Of a stretch of DNA of 64,000 nt, positions 8,231 to 17,564 are shown in pieces. The stretch is from assembly GCA_001898335.1 (NCBI GenBank), contig MKTS01000003.1, positions 248,001-312,000 of the forward strand, in the 5' to 3' direction. The translations under genes and the position numbers were made by a program. How positions within the stretch are numbered: the first letter of the stretch is position 1; every line of letters starts with the position of its first letter. The notes below the pieces were generated by a model that saw nothing but the letters and a program-made list of their open reading frames with translations, did no database searches and was not told the DNA's origin. Source of the DNA: Mucilaginibacter sp. 44-25. Lineage in GTDB: Bacteria > Bacteroidota > Bacteroidia > Sphingobacteriales > Sphingobacteriaceae.

Positions 8231-10165
8231 ATGAGTTTAAATGCTAACATTCCGCAAGGGCCATTAGCCGAAAAATGGAGCAAGCATAAATTTAACTTAA
8301 AGCTGGTTAACCCTGCCAACAAGCGTAAATACAACGTTATTGTGGTAGGTACCGGTTTGGCAGGCGCATCAGCTGCTGCTTCATTGGCCGAATTGGGTTA
8401 CAACGTAACCGCTTTCTGTTTTCAGGATAGTCCACGCCGTGCACACTCAATTGCTGCACAGGGTGGTATCAACGCCGCCAAAAACTATCAGAATGATGGT
8501 GACAGCGTTTACCGTCTATTTTACGACACTATCAAAGGTGGCGACTACCGCGCACGCGAAGCCAACGTTCACCGTTTGGCAGAAAACTCGGTAAATATTA
8601 TTGACCAGTGCGTTGCACAGGGTGTACCTTTTGCCCGTGAGTACGGTGGTTTGTTGGATAACCGTTCATTTGGTGGCGCGCAGGTATCACGTACCTTCTA
8701 TGCCCGCGGCCAAACTGGACAGCAATTGCTTTTAGGTGCATATTCGGCACTTAACCGCCAGATCAACCTGGGCAAAGTAAAAATGTACACTCGTCACGAG
8801 ATGCTTGACGTGGTGATGATAGACGGCCATGCAAAAGGTATTGTTACCCGTAACCTGGTTACCGGTGCAATTGATACGCATGCCGCACATGCCGTATTGT
8901 TATGTACAGGTGGTTACGGTAACGTATTCTACCTGTCAACCAACGCCATTGGCTCAAACGTAACAGCAGCATGGAGAGCACACAAACGCGGTGCTTACTT
9001 TGCTAATCCATGTTACACACAAATTCACCCAACCTGTATCCCGGTTACCGGCGACCACCAGAGCAAGCTTACGCTGATGTCTGAATCATTACGTAATGAT
9101 GGCCGTGTATGGGCTCCTAAAACCGTAGAGATCGCTAAGAAACTACGTAACAAAGAGATCACCGCATCACAGGTTAAAGAAGAAGATCGCGATTATTTCT
9201 TAGAGCGTAAATATCCATCTTTCGGTAACCTTGTTCCGCGCGATGTGGCATCACGTAATGCTAAGGATATGGCTGATGAAGGCCGCGGTGTAGGTACATC
9301 AGGCTTTGCCGTTTATCTGGACTTTGCAGATGCCATTAGCCGTATGGGTGAAGATACCGTACGCGCTAAATACGGTAACCTGTTTGATATGTACTATCAG
9401 ATCACTGATGAGAACCCTTACAAACAGCCAATGCGTATTTACCCCGCGGTACACTATACTATGGGCGGCCTTTGGGTTGATTATAACCTGAGCACCAATG
9501 TACCGGGCTTATACGCCCTGGGCGAGTGTAACTTTAGCGACCACGGTGCAAACCGTTTGGGTGCCTCTGCACTGATGCAGGGTTTATCTGATGGTTACTT
9601 TGTTATCCCTTACACTTTAGGCGATTACCTGGCTACCATTGGTCCGAAACCGGTTGATAAAAACCACCCGGCCTTTGCGCAAACCAAACAGGATGTATTG
9701 GATAACGTGAACAAACTGTTATCTCTTAAAGGAAACAAAACTGTTGTTGAGTACCACCGCGAGCTTGGCCATATTATGTGGGAGTACTGTGGTATGGCCC
9801 GTTCAAAAGAAGGCTTAACCAAAGCTAAAGCGATGATAAAAGAGCTGAAAGCTGATTTCTGGAAAAACGCCGTAGTGGTAGGTGAGAACGAAGAGTTGAA
9901 CCTTTCTCTTGAGCGTGCAGGCCGTGTAGCGGATTTCATAGAGCTGGGCGAATTGATGGTGACCGACGCGTTGATGAGAAATGAATCATGCGGTGGCCAC
10001 TTCCGTATCGAATCGCAAACGGAAGAAGGTGAAGCGCTTCGCGATGACGAGAACTATGCGTTTGTTGCAGCATGGGAATTTAAAGGTGAAAACCAGGAAG
10101 AAGAGCTGCACAAAGAAGAGCTGGTATTTGAAAATGTTAAGTTAACACAACGATCTTATAAATAA
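8231..10165 (+). CDS. sdhA: succinate dehydrogenase / fumarate reductase flavoprotein subunit
   Basis: 644 residues. The FAD-binding Rossmann motif [16 protein letters not shown] spans about 39-54, and the flavin-linking His is H72 in [14 protein letters not shown]. Substrate-site segments HPTCIP and the [13 protein letters not shown] region with [12 protein letters not shown] follow. Oxidises succinate to fumarate and passes electrons to SdhB. Length and order (C-A-B) match the b558-type enzyme of the phylum. It lies between two spacers that each hold a long palindrome. Confidence 0.97.
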   Translation: MSLNANIPQGPLAEKWSKHKFNLKLVNPANKRKYNVIVVGTGLAGASAAASLAELGYNVTAFCFQDSPRRAHSIAAQGGINAAKNYQNDGDSVYRLFYDTIKGGDYRAREANVHRLAENSVNIIDQCVAQGVPFAREYGGLLDNRSFGGAQVSRTFYARGQTGQQLLLGAYSALNRQINLGKVKMYTRHEMLDVVMIDGHAKGIVTRNLVTGAIDTHAAHAVLLCTGGYGNVFYLSTNAIGSNVTAAWRAHKRGAYFANPCYTQIHPTCIPVTGDHQSKLTLMSESLRNDGRVWAPKTVEIAKKLRNKEITASQVKEEDRDYFLERKYPSFGNLVPRDVASRNAKDMADEGRGVGTSGFAVYLDFADAISRMGEDTVRAKYGNLFDMYYQITDENPYKQPMRIYPAVHYTMGGLWVDYNLSTNVPGLYALGECNFSDHGANRLGASALMQGLSDGYFVIPYTLGDYLATIGPKPVDKNHPAFAQTKQDVLDNVNKLLSLKGNKTVVEYHRELGHIMWEYCGMARSKEGLTKAKAMIKELKADFWKNAVVVGENEELNLSLERAGRVADFIELGELMVTDALMRNESCGGHFRIESQTEEGEALRDDENYAFVAAWEFKGENQEEELHKEELVFENVKLTQRSYK

Positions 10166-10175
10166 GATGGTGAGT

Positions 10176-10235
10176 AGTGAGTGGTTAGTGGCGAATAGAT
10201 ACACCGCGTTAACCAATCACTGCTAACCACTCACT
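10176..10235. repeat. 13-bp inverted repeat between sdhA and sdhB
   Basis: AGTGAGTGGTTAG (10176-10188) is exactly complementary to 10223-10235, with 34 bases between. The arms are built from AGTGAGT-like low-complexity units. There is no T-run. With the sdhC-sdhA hairpin this gives both sdh spacers a stem-loop of unrelated sequence. Confidence 0.75.
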
Positions 10236-10247
10236 AAACTCAAAGTT

Positions 10248-11039
10248 ATGAGTCACGAAAATATGAACCTGACGCTTAAAGTATGGCGCCAAAAAAACAC
10301 ACAAACTCCAGGTAAGTTTGTGACCTATAAAGCTGAAGGGATATCGCCGGATATGTCGTTCCTGGAAATGCTTGACGTGGTGAATGAAAGTCTGATCAAA
10401 AAACAGGAAGACCCTATCCACTTTGACCACGACTGCCGCGAGGGTATCTGCGGTAGCTGTTCATTATACATCAACGGCAGGCCGCATGGTCCAAAACGAG
10501 CTATTACTACCTGCCAGTTGCATATGCGCAGCTTCAACGATGGCGACACGGTTACCATTGAGCCTTGGCGCTCTGCAGCCTTCCCTGTAATTAAGGATTT
10601 GGCTACAGACCGTTCAGCGTTTGATCGTATACAACAGGCTGGTGGTTTTATTTCAGTAAACACCGGTGGCGTGCCTGACGCTAACTCGACACCTATACCT
10701 AAAGTTGTGGCTGATGAAGCCTTTAACTCTGCCACCTGTATTGGTTGCGGCGCTTGTGTAGCGGCTTGTAAAAATGCTTCGGCCATGTTATTCACCTCGG
10801 CTAAGATCACGCAACTGGGCTTATTGCCGCAAGGCCAGCCCGAACGCTGGAGCCGCGTACAGGCCATGGTAAAGCAAATGGACAAAGAAGGTTTTGGTAA
10901 CTGTACCAATACCGGTGCCTGCGAGGCAGAATGCCCTAAAGAGATCACGCTGATGAATATCAGCCGTATGAATAATGATTTCTTTAGCGCCAAACTTTTC
11001 CGCGAGGAACATACCCATGATCATAGCGGCAATGGCTAA
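10248..11039 (+). CDS. sdhB: succinate dehydrogenase iron-sulfur subunit
   Basis: 263 residues. The plant-type [2Fe-2S] cluster is bound by CREGICGSC (C63, C68, C71) and a later Cys in TTCQLH; the [4Fe-4S] and [3Fe-4S] clusters by [11 protein letters not shown] (about 164-174) and [10 protein letters not shown] (about 220). It transfers electrons from the SdhA flavin to the SdhC hemes/menaquinone. A second in-frame ATG at 10263 would shorten it by 5 residues. The operon ends in a strong hairpin terminator 20 bp after the stop. Confidence 0.96.
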   Translation: MSHENMNLTLKVWRQKNTQTPGKFVTYKAEGISPDMSFLEMLDVVNESLIKKQEDPIHFDHDCREGICGSCSLYINGRPHGPKRAITTCQLHMRSFNDGDTVTIEPWRSAAFPVIKDLATDRSAFDRIQQAGGFISVNTGGVPDANSTPIPKVVADEAFNSATCIGCGACVAACKNASAMLFTSAKITQLGLLPQGQPERWSRVQAMVKQMDKEGFGNCTNTGACEAECPKEITLMNISRMNNDFFSAKLFREEHTHDHSGNG

Positions 11040-11057
11040 ATAAGAGCCTGTATTATT

Positions 11058-11103
11058 AAAAAAACAAGGCCCGAGTGCATATCGCATTCGGGCCTTGTTT
11101 TTT
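11058..11103. terminator. bidirectional terminator after sdhB
   Basis: AAAACAAGGCCCGA (11061-11074) pairs perfectly with 11088-11101, with A-run before and T-run after, so it can end both sdhCAB (plus) and the thioredoxin gene (minus). Confidence 0.9.
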
Positions 11104-11119
11104 AGCGCTTTAGGAGAGA

Positions 11120-11602
11120 CTACACTTTCTTTAAAGCCGCTATCACATCTTTACCTTCAGGGGCTTTATCAAAGTACTGTTGTAGCTGGCCATTTTTGCC
11201 ATATATGGCTACAAAAGGCGTGTGTTTTAATTGGTAATAACGTTGCACGGTGTAGGTATAACCCTCGGTGCCTAAAATAAAATTAGGATATTTATCAAGC
11301 CCGTAATCGTTCTCGAAGGTTTTTACCATGCGGATATCGGTAAATGTGATCATCACCACTTCAAACTTTTTAAGTTTATCCATATCCGGTTTCAGCTCTC
11401 TTATGAGTTTTTGGCAATGCGGGCAATCTGGCGCAAAATAGATCAATACTACCGGTTTGTTCTTAGGCAAGTCTGCCGGGGTAAGGTTTTGATCCTTTGT
11501 GGTGAGGATCTTAAAAGGCGCGATGGTTTCAGGCATAGTTTGCGCCTGTGTACAGGCAAAGCCGCTCACCATTAAAAGCAATATAAAAGCAAGTCTTTTC
11601 AT
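11120..11602 (-). CDS. exported thioredoxin-like protein (CPHC)
   Basis: 160 residues from the ATG at 11602; a start five codons upstream is possible, but MKRLAFILLLMVSGFACTQAQ gives a good signal sequence. A thioredoxin fold follows with redox motif CPHC at about 60-63 (YFAPDCPHCQKL) and a cis-Pro region (HTPFVAIYGKNG). CPHC is also the DsbA active-site sequence, so an oxidising or AhpC/TlpA-like periplasmic role fits. A Cys at residue 17 is not in a clear lipobox. Probably the second gene of a minus-strand pair with the upstream oxidoreductase (28 bp gap). Confidence 0.85.
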   Translation of the reverse strand: MKRLAFILLLMVSGFACTQAQTMPETIAPFKILTTKDQNLTPADLPKNKPVVLIYFAPDCPHCQKLIRELKPDMDKLKKFEVVMITFTDIRMVKTFENDYGLDKYPNFILGTEGYTYTVQRYYQLKHTPFVAIYGKNGQLQQYFDKAPEGKDVIAALKKV

Positions 11603-11630
11603 GTTATTCAGGGTCATTTATGTATAATAG

Positions 11631-12647
11631 TTAAGCTTCCAGCATTTCTATCTGCCAGGCAATTTGTTCTTCGGTTACAGGGAATAACGCATTTTCGCGT
11701 ATAGTATGATAGGCCGCCTCAAATATTTGGTTATAATCGCCTTTTACCGATGGCGCAGTTTCCACACACTTCTCATTATCAAAATTCACAATGGTGAGTT
11801 TACCCTCATTCCCTGCCGGTTCAACCCCATAAGCGTCGTCAGTCGGCATCATACCCTTGTCCAGTTGCGCTTCCTGCACATCTGTACGGTTCTTAATAAA
11901 ACTTCCCAACGTTCCATTGACCCAAAAACCTGGCGTTTCTCCGGCAATCTGCAAGCCCGATGTAAGGTAAACATTTAGCTGATTAGGGTATAGTAAATGA
12001 TAATGGAAATAATCAGGCACTTCCGAGCCATCGCGGTATATACCGGTGGTTTTATGGAAGGATAACGGCCGGCCAAATAAAGCTATGGCATTATCCAGCA
12101 GGTGCGCGCCCAAATCGTAAACCAGGCCGCCTGCAGGCACCCCCTTTGTTTCCTTAAATGATTTAACCCCTATGGCCGCCTTGTAACGGTCCATCCGGAA
12201 GGTTACCTCTATCAGTTGCCCAAGGCGGCCGCTTTCAATTACTTCTTTTGTTGAGAGAAAGCCGCTGTCATAACGGCGGTTTTGGTACACCATTAAATGG
12301 AGGTTAAGCTCTTTTGCAGTAGCAAAAAGCGTTTTTACTTCTTCAGAAGTTGCGGCGGCGGGTTTTTCCAACAGTACATGCTTGCCTGCCTTCATGGCCA
12401 TCATGGCATGCTCAAAATGCAGGTTGCTGGGCGTATTTACAATTACCAGTTCTACCTCGTTATCATTCAGCAATTCTTCTATCGAATTATATTCGGTAAT
12501 GTCCGGATAAAGCTTTGATGCTTTTTTCTCATACCGTTCCACAATTCCTTTTAAGGTAAAATGCGGATTAGTGTGAATGAACGGTGCATGAAATATCCTG
12601 CCCGACATACCGAAGGCCATCAGGCCAGTAACTATTGGAGCTGCCAT
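11631..12647 (-). CDS. Gfo/Idh/MocA family NAD(P)-dependent oxidoreductase
   Basis: 338 residues from ATG 12647; the longer reading from 12698 adds 17 residues unlike the family. The N-terminal Rossmann segment starts IVTGLMAFGMSGRIFHAPFI, and HVLLEKPAAAT carries the family EKP motif (catalytic/structural Lys). The C-terminal half is the alpha/beta domain with YDLGAHLLDNAI. Related to YhhX/YdgJ-type dehydrogenases of unknown sugar or inositol substrate. No pathway neighbours, so the substrate is undefined. Confidence 0.88.
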   Translation of the reverse strand: MAAPIVTGLMAFGMSGRIFHAPFIHTNPHFTLKGIVERYEKKASKLYPDITEYNSIEELLNDNEVELVIVNTPSNLHFEHAMMAMKAGKHVLLEKPAAATSEEVKTLFATAKELNLHLMVYQNRRYDSGFLSTKEVIESGRLGQLIEVTFRMDRYKAAIGVKSFKETKGVPAGGLVYDLGAHLLDNAIALFGRPLSFHKTTGIYRDGSEVPDYFHYHLLYPNQLNVYLTSGLQIAGETPGFWVNGTLGSFIKNRTDVQEAQLDKGMMPTDDAYGVEPAGNEGKLTIVNFDNEKCVETAPSVKGDYNQIFEAAYHTIRENALFPVTEEQIAWQIEMLEA

Positions 12648-12696
12648 GGTGGTAAATTTATGAGTTAATGCTGCATTTGGCCAAATTATCTGCAAC

Positions 12697-12733
12697 AAAA
12701 AAAGGGAAGAGTATGATACCCTTCCCTTTTAAA
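12697..12733 (-). terminator. terminator after the DUF4142 gene
   Basis: AAAAGGGAAG (12700s) pairs with CTTCCCTTTT (12721-12730) around a short GTATGATAC arm, with A/T runs on both sides. It lies between the DUF4142 gene and the oxidoreductase gene, both on minus. Confidence 0.8.
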
Positions 12734-12750
12734 GATCAACTTAACTGATC

Positions 12751-13332
12751 TTATTTCATTGATTTTTGAATTGCTTCAATTTTTGCCAGGTGCATTTTTA
12801 CAGCAGGCAAAGTTTTGGTAGCAAATGCCATCAGGTCGGCATCTTTGCAATTTTTAGAAGCATCTTCTAACATTGATTCAACTTTTTTGTGGCCATCTAC
12901 CATCGCGTCAACATAAGCTTTGTCGAAATCTTTACCAGATTTTGCATATAGATCGCTCAGCATTTTTTGGTGATCTTCATCAGGAGCTGTAGGCAGAGTG
13001 ATATTTTTCTTTTTAGCAATTTCCATTAGCTCTTCGTTAACCTTGGTATGGTCGGTTACCATCATGTTAGCGAACTCTTTTACTTGCGCATTAGTAGCTT
13101 TTTCTGCGGCTACTTTACCGGCAGCCACCTCGGCCATACCTGCATTGGCCGCGTCAGTAGCAAATTTTGCGTCTTTTTCATCTACAGCAATACCTGTAGA
13201 ACCATTGGTAGTGGTGTCTTTTACTGCGTTTACACTGTCAGCTGTTTCTTTGCTGTCTTTTGCGGCATTGTTACATGCCTGGAATGATAATGCCGCAACG
13301 GCTATCATTGCTGCTAAGCTTAACTTTTTCAT
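12751..13332 (-). CDS. DUF4142 lipoprotein
   Basis: 193 residues from ATG 13332 (the longer reading from 13383 adds a poor N-terminus). Signal MKKLSLAAMIAVAALSFQAC with lipobox FQAC at about 17-20, then a 35-residue low-complexity linker. Residues about 55-190 match the four-helix, ferritin-like DUF4142 domain (KEFANMMVTDHTKVNEELMEIAKKK and HKKVESMLEDA style). Function is unknown; such proteins are common stress-associated envelope proteins. Divergent from gcvH. Confidence 0.88.
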   Translation of the reverse strand: MKKLSLAAMIAVAALSFQACNNAAKDSKETADSVNAVKDTTTNGSTGIAVDEKDAKFATDAANAGMAEVAAGKVAAEKATNAQVKEFANMMVTDHTKVNEELMEIAKKKNITLPTAPDEDHQKMLSDLYAKSGKDFDKAYVDAMVDGHKKVESMLEDASKNCKDADLMAFATKTLPAVKMHLAKIEAIQKSMK

Positions 13333-13439
13333 TTTGATAGATATTTTTAGTTTTTGTATTGGTTCTAACAAACTGCTGGCCATTTAGTTTTAATAAACAG
13401 GCAGCTGTAAAATGCCTTCTATATAGTTTAAACTTTTGC

Positions 13440-13447
13440 TATTTTTG
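13440..13447 (+). promoter_or_regulatory. -7 promoter box before gcvH
   Basis: TATTTTTG matches TAnnTTTG; it ends 19 bases before the gcvH ATG. The -33 element is not clear. Confidence 0.5.
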
Positions 13448-13466
13448 GGCACACAAAACAAACGTT

Positions 13467-13847
13467 ATGAATTTTCCGGCAGAATTAAAGTACACCAGCG
13501 ATCACGAGTGGATCAGAATTGAAGGTAACGAAGCTTACATAGGTATAACCGAATTTGCACAGGGCGAGTTAGGTGATATCGTTTACATCGATATCAATAC
13601 CGTGGGTCAGGAAGTTTCTAAAGAAGCTGTCTTTGGCACCGTAGAAGCGGTTAAGACTGTATCTGACCTGTTTATGCCGGTTGATGGCACTGTATTGGAA
13701 GTGAATAGCAAATTGGATAGCGAACCTGAGCTGGTGAACTCAGACCCATACGGCGAAGGCTGGATGGTGAAGATCAGCATTAAGAACCCGGCTGATGCCG
13801 ACAACCTTTTAGACGCCGATGCGTACAAAGGTGTTATTGGGCACTAA
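13467..13847 (+). CDS. gcvH: glycine cleavage system H protein
   Basis: 126 residues from ATG 13467, the standard H-protein length; the open frame extends upstream to 13359 without meaning. The lipoyl-carrying Lys is K63 in [12 protein letters not shown]. It shuttles the aminomethyl group between the P and T proteins of the glycine cleavage complex. gcvP and gcvT are not in the window. The vanZ-like gene starts within its stop codon (TAATG), so the two are translationally coupled. Confidence 0.97.
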   Translation: MNFPAELKYTSDHEWIRIEGNEAYIGITEFAQGELGDIVYIDINTVGQEVSKEAVFGTVEAVKTVSDLFMPVDGTVLEVNSKLDSEPELVNSDPYGEGWMVKISIKNPADADNLLDADAYKGVIGH

Positions 13848-14239
13848 TGAAAAGTACTTTTAAATATTATGGGCCTGCAATATTGTGGGCCCTCTTTGTT
13901 TTAATATTATGCGCCATACCCATTTCTGTTAGAGAAGGTGAAGGATTGTTCTTTGCCGGCTTTGACAAGATGGTGCATTGCATCTTTTTTTTCGTGCTAT
14001 CAGTTTTATACTGCACCGGTAGTATCAGAAAATGGCACACCCGTAATATCCGCATAGAAATAGCCATGAAAAATACCGTTGTATTATTGAGCTATGGCGC
14101 ACTGATAGAAGTGCTGCAATCACGTGTTTTTACCTGGCGTAGCGGCGACTGGCACGATTTGCTTGCCGATACCATTGGTGCCAGTATGGGCATATTTGCT
14201 GTACTTGTTACCGGAAACGCTATAAACAGCAATAAATGA
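13847..14239 (+). CDS. VanZ-like membrane protein
   Basis: 130 residues with four hydrophobic segments. GFDKMVHCIFFFVLS and the later IEVLQSRVFTWRSGDWHDLLADTIGASMG are VanZ-family hallmarks (KxxH near helix 2; RxxDxxDxxxNxxG-like segment before the last helix). The family is named for a teicoplanin resistance accessory protein, but most members have no known role. Its start overlaps the gcvH stop and its stop overlaps the start of a small lipoprotein gene, an uninterrupted three-gene unit. Confidence 0.88.
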   Translation: MKSTFKYYGPAILWALFVLILCAIPISVREGEGLFFAGFDKMVHCIFFFVLSVLYCTGSIRKWHTRNIRIEIAMKNTVVLLSYGALIEVLQSRVFTWRSGDWHDLLADTIGASMGIFAVLVTGNAINSNK

Positions 14240-14373
14240 AAAATGTAAAGTATTTGTGCGCACTGGTTGTATTGTTGGCTGCTACCAGCTCATGCGGTAT
14301 ATTTAAAAAAGATTGTGGCTGCCCGCATTTTGGCAAGTCGGCATCTGCAAGTAAGCCTACCCGCTACGTTTAA
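14236..14373 (+). CDS. small lipoprotein, 45 residues
   Basis: ATG 14236 overlaps the TGA of the vanZ-like gene (ATGA). The 45-residue product has a charged start (MKNVKY), a hydrophobic core, and a lipobox ending in TSSC (Cys at about 20), followed by a short Cys/Lys-rich tail containing CGCPHFG. It should be a tiny lipid-anchored envelope protein. It is below common gene-calling length limits, but the overlap and clean lipobox support it. I do not recognise a family function. Confidence 0.75.
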   Translation: MKNVKYLCALVVLLAATSSCGIFKKDCGCPHFGKSASASKPTRYV

Positions 14374-14416
14374 TTCTCTTTTTTTCGTCAAAAAGTATCA
14401 CCAATGGCTATTCTTA

Positions 14417-14447
14417 TTTGGATTTGTTATAAATAAAGCTAAATTTG
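14417..14447 (+). promoter_or_regulatory. promoter of feoAB
   Basis: TTTG at 14417-14420, a 19-base spacer, and TAAATTTG at 14440-14447 match the phylum consensus exactly. The feoA ATG is 22 bases after the -7 box. I see no clear Fur box. Confidence 0.7.
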
Positions 14448-14469
14448 TGCCTGAGAAAATACTACTGGT

Positions 14470-14685
14470 ATGACACTTGAGCAACTCGAAGTTGGAGAAA
14501 CAGGCATAGTAAAGGAATTTACCGATCTGGAAATGTCTGTTAAATTAATGGAGATGGGATGCCTTCCCGGTGAGGCTATAAAAGTTTCGCGTGTAGCGCC
14601 CCTTGGCGACCCTATAGCTATACACGTTTCCGGCTACCAGCTTAGTCTGCGCCGTTTTGAGGCCTCAACTATTGTACTGCAATAA
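14470..14685 (+). CDS. feoA: ferrous iron transport protein FeoA
   Basis: 71 residues, an SH3-like FeoA domain with the signature MEMGCLPGEAIKVSRVAPLGDPIAI and SGYQLSLRR. FeoA is a small cytosolic partner of FeoB. The FeoB frame opens 8 bp after the feoA stop, so the two form an operon; no FeoC is seen. Confidence 0.95.
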   Translation: MTLEQLEVGETGIVKEFTDLEMSVKLMEMGCLPGEAIKVSRVAPLGDPIAIHVSGYQLSLRRFEASTIVLQ

Positions 14686-14693
14686 TTTGATCA

Positions 14694-16808
14694 TTGAAAG
14701 CTGAAATAAGAGTTGCGCTTGTAGGAAACCCAAATACCGGTAAATCAACCCTTTTTAATGCCCTTACCGGTTTAAACCAAAAAATCGGAAACTTTCCGGG
14801 TGTAACTGTTGATAAGAAAACAGGCTTTTGCCCGCTTCCTGATGGCCGCCGTGCCGAGATCATTGACCTTCCCGGAACTTACAGCCTTTACCCTAAAAGT
14901 AAAGATGAGTCTATCGTATTTTCTGTACTGGCCGAAAAAGGGTCAGATCTATCGCCCGACCTCGTAGTAGTAATACTGGATGCTACTAACCTTAAACGGA
15001 ACCTGCTATTATATACTCAGGTGGCCGACTTGAAAATACCCATTATCATCGCCCTTAATATGATGGATATGGCCACAAAGGCGGGTATTGATATAGATGT
15101 TAACCTGCTGGCCAAAAGATTAGGTGTACCTGTTGTGCCTATTTCGGCCAGGAAGGAACAAGGTATTGACGACCTTAAAAAGCTGATCGCTTACGCTAAT
15201 CAAGTTCCGCTGCAGACCGATAGTATTTATGTGAATGCGCTGGCTCCTGCTTTAATAGATGATATTACCGAAGAGATCGGTGCCTCAAGCCCTTATTTTG
15301 CTTTACAGCTGGCACACCAGCATGAGCATCTGAAGTTTCTAACACCAGAGCAGAGCGACCGTATTGAGGAACTGGAGAAGAAACATTCCTTTCACTCACA
15401 AAAGGCGCAGGCTGCAGAAACTATAGCCCGCTATAACTACATCAATGATGTGTTGTACGATACTGTACAAACACCCCAAACTGCGCATGAAGAAAGCCTG
15501 AGCAACCGTATAGACCATATCCTTACCCACAAGATATTCGGGTTTATCATCTTCATGATGGTACTGCTGTTCATGTTCCAGTCCATATTTGCATGGTCGG
15601 CTTACCCTATGTCGTTAATTGAGAACAGCTTTGTTTGGGCCGAGGGCGCTTTGCGCGACATACTGCCACCTGGCCCGCTGGCCGATCTGCTGATTGATGG
15701 TGTGGTTGCAGGGTTAAGCGGAGTACTGGTATTTATCCCTCAAATTGCAATACTTTTTGCTTTTATATCCATACTGGAAGATACCGGCTACATGTCGCGC
15801 GTTACGTTTATGATGGATAAGATCATGCGTAAGGTGGGTTTAAACGGTAAGTCCGTAGTGCCGTTAATTGGTGGCTTTGCCTGTGCTGTACCCTCTATTA
15901 TGAGTACCCGCACTATTGAGAACTGGAAGGACCGCATGATCACGATTATGGTAACCCCACTGGTGGCTTGTTCTGCCAGGTTGCCGGTATATACATTGCT
16001 TATTGCGCTGGTGGTACCCAACAAAAACATTTGGTGGATTTTTAACCTGCAGGGCCTGGCGCTTACCGGTATGTATGTGCTCAGTTTGGTTTCGGCCGTG
16101 TTGGTGGCTTTTGTGATGAAATTTGTGCTAAAGGCCCGTGAACGCGGATATTTCATTATGGAACTGCCGGTATACCGTATGCCGCGCTGGCGCAATGTGG
16201 GGCTTTCTATGTTTGAACGTTCTAAGACCTTTGTTTTGCAGGCGGGCAAGGTAATTATTGCCGTATCAGTTATATTGTGGGTGCTATCAAGCTATGGGCC
16301 GGGCAAGCGTTTTGAGCAGATAGAAAAGAGATATAGCCAGCCACAGTTTACCCAAAGTATGACGCCTGATAGCCTCAAGAGGGTCATCTCTACCGAGAAA
16401 CTGGAGAACTCTTACGCAGGTGTACTGGGCCATGTGATAGAACCCGTTATTAAACCCCTCGGCTTCGACTGGAAGATAGGTATCGCGCTCATCACCTCAT
16501 TTGCCGCCCGCGAGGTATTTGTGGGCACTATGGCCACCATTTATAGCGTAGAGGGCGATGCTGACCGCATCGACTCTGTGCAGGATAAAATGCGTAAGGC
16601 ACGCAACCCCAACACAGGACAGCCGGCTTTTACGCTCGCTGTGGCTTTCTCGCTCATGATGTTTTACGCCTTTGCCATGCAGTGCGCCAGTACGGTGGCC
16701 GTAGTTTACCGCGAAACAAAAAATTGGCGCTGGCCTGCCGCGCAATTTGCCTATATGACGGTGCTTGCCTACACGATGGCGTTTTTGGCATATCATCTTT
16801 TAAAGTGA
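14694..16808 (+). CDS. feoB: ferrous iron transporter FeoB
   Basis: 704 residues starting at TTG 14694; there is no in-frame ATG before the G-domain, so the rare start is well supported. The G-domain has G1 GNPNTGKS (11-18), G3 DLPGTYS and G4 NMMD, then a helical GDI-like spacer. From about residue 285 the membrane domain has about eight helices with two Gate repeats (GFACAVPSIMSTRT; FAAREVFVGTMATIYS). Imports Fe(II) across the inner membrane with feoA just upstream. Confidence 0.97.
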   Translation: MKAEIRVALVGNPNTGKSTLFNALTGLNQKIGNFPGVTVDKKTGFCPLPDGRRAEIIDLPGTYSLYPKSKDESIVFSVLAEKGSDLSPDLVVVILDATNLKRNLLLYTQVADLKIPIIIALNMMDMATKAGIDIDVNLLAKRLGVPVVPISARKEQGIDDLKKLIAYANQVPLQTDSIYVNALAPALIDDITEEIGASSPYFALQLAHQHEHLKFLTPEQSDRIEELEKKHSFHSQKAQAAETIARYNYINDVLYDTVQTPQTAHEESLSNRIDHILTHKIFGFIIFMMVLLFMFQSIFAWSAYPMSLIENSFVWAEGALRDILPPGPLADLLIDGVVAGLSGVLVFIPQIAILFAFISILEDTGYMSRVTFMMDKIMRKVGLNGKSVVPLIGGFACAVPSIMSTRTIENWKDRMITIMVTPLVACSARLPVYTLLIALVVPNKNIWWIFNLQGLALTGMYVLSLVSAVLVAFVMKFVLKARERGYFIMELPVYRMPRWRNVGLSMFERSKTFVLQAGKVIIAVSVILWVLSSYGPGKRFEQIEKRYSQPQFTQSMTPDSLKRVISTEKLENSYAGVLGHVIEPVIKPLGFDWKIGIALITSFAAREVFVGTMATIYSVEGDADRIDSVQDKMRKARNPNTGQPAFTLAVAFSLMMFYAFAMQCASTVAVVYRETKNWRWPAAQFAYMTVLAYTMAFLAYHLLK

Positions 16809-16890
16809 TATTTAATATCGAACATCAAATAAGAAATTACGAATGTCGAAATAAGGATTTCATCATTTGATATTCAAAATTTAGCATTCA
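16809..16890 (-). repeat. dispersed intergenic repeat, copy 1
   Basis: The spacer after feoB contains AATATCGAACATCAAATAAG and CATCATTTGATATTC. Reversed, it aligns by eye with 37965-38113 upstream of polA: both share ATACTGAATG, TCAAATGnTGAA, CGACATT and the end GTTCGATATTAA. A non-coding, AT-rich dispersed element. Confidence 0.6.
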
Positions 16891-16915
16891 GTATCACATC
16901 CTCAACCCAATCCCA

Positions 16916-16923
16916 TATCTTTG
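16916..16923 (+). promoter_or_regulatory. -7 promoter box of the SprT-like gene
   Basis: TATCTTTG matches TAnnTTTG and ends 15 bases before the TTG start codon at 16939. Confidence 0.5.
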
Positions 16924-16938
16924 ATATTGAGGTAGAAA

Positions 16939-17553
16939 TTGGATAAAGTAAAAGTATTAGAAAAGTATCTCCCGCCTGACGCGGCACCACTTATTGGCCG
17001 CTGGATAGATTACTTTAAGTGCGAGTTTAAAATATCGCGTAACCGCAACAGTAAATTTGGCGATTACCGCGCGCCGTTTGGCGACAAAGGGCACCGCATA
17101 TCTGTAAATTACGACCTTAACCCCTACGCTTTCCTGGTAACAACGGTACATGAGTTTGCGCACCTGCACACATGGAACGAGTACAAGCAAAAGGCCAAAC
17201 CACACGGCACCGAATGGAAGAATAATTTTAAGAAAATGATGCAGCCTTTTTTTGAAAAGGATGTTTTTCCGGCCGATGTAAAAGCGGCGATCATGAATTA
17301 CCTTGACAATCCCGCTGCTTCAAGCTGCTCCGACCTTAATTTATATCGCTCGCTCCGGAAATACGACGCGCCGAAAGAGGCGGTACATACCGTGGAAAAA
17401 CTGCCGCCCAACGCGATTTTTAAGCTCAAGGACGGACGAGTTTTCCGCAAGCAGGAAAAGCTGCGTAAACGTTATAAATGTGTAGAGGTAAGCACCAAGC
17501 GTATTTATCTTTTTAGCCCGGTAGCCGAGGTTGAGATATTGCAGGAACCGTAG
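16939..17553 (+). CDS. SprT-like zinc metalloprotease-fold protein
   Basis: 204 residues from TTG 16939 (no earlier in-frame start; a -7 promoter box ends at 16923). The zinc motif HEFAHLHTW (about 71-79; HExxH) and a downstream conserved HGTEWK are hallmarks of SprT-like proteins, relatives of SPRTN, which removes DNA-protein crosslinks in eukaryotes; bacterial roles are largely unknown. The C-terminal 60 residues are basic with a beta-rich KDGRVFRKQEKLRKRYKC stretch. Convergent with ruvC (11 bp). Confidence 0.85.
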   Translation: MDKVKVLEKYLPPDAAPLIGRWIDYFKCEFKISRNRNSKFGDYRAPFGDKGHRISVNYDLNPYAFLVTTVHEFAHLHTWNEYKQKAKPHGTEWKNNFKKMMQPFFEKDVFPADVKAAIMNYLDNPAASSCSDLNLYRSLRKYDAPKEAVHTVEKLPPNAIFKLKDGRVFRKQEKLRKRYKCVEVSTKRIYLFSPVAEVEILQEP

Positions 17554-17564
17554 GCGACTGATAT

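Noticed and set aside
14267..14473. 68-residue open frame between vanZ and feoA
   Set aside because: It overlaps the small lipoprotein in another frame and runs through the feoA promoter; no domain or signal is visible.
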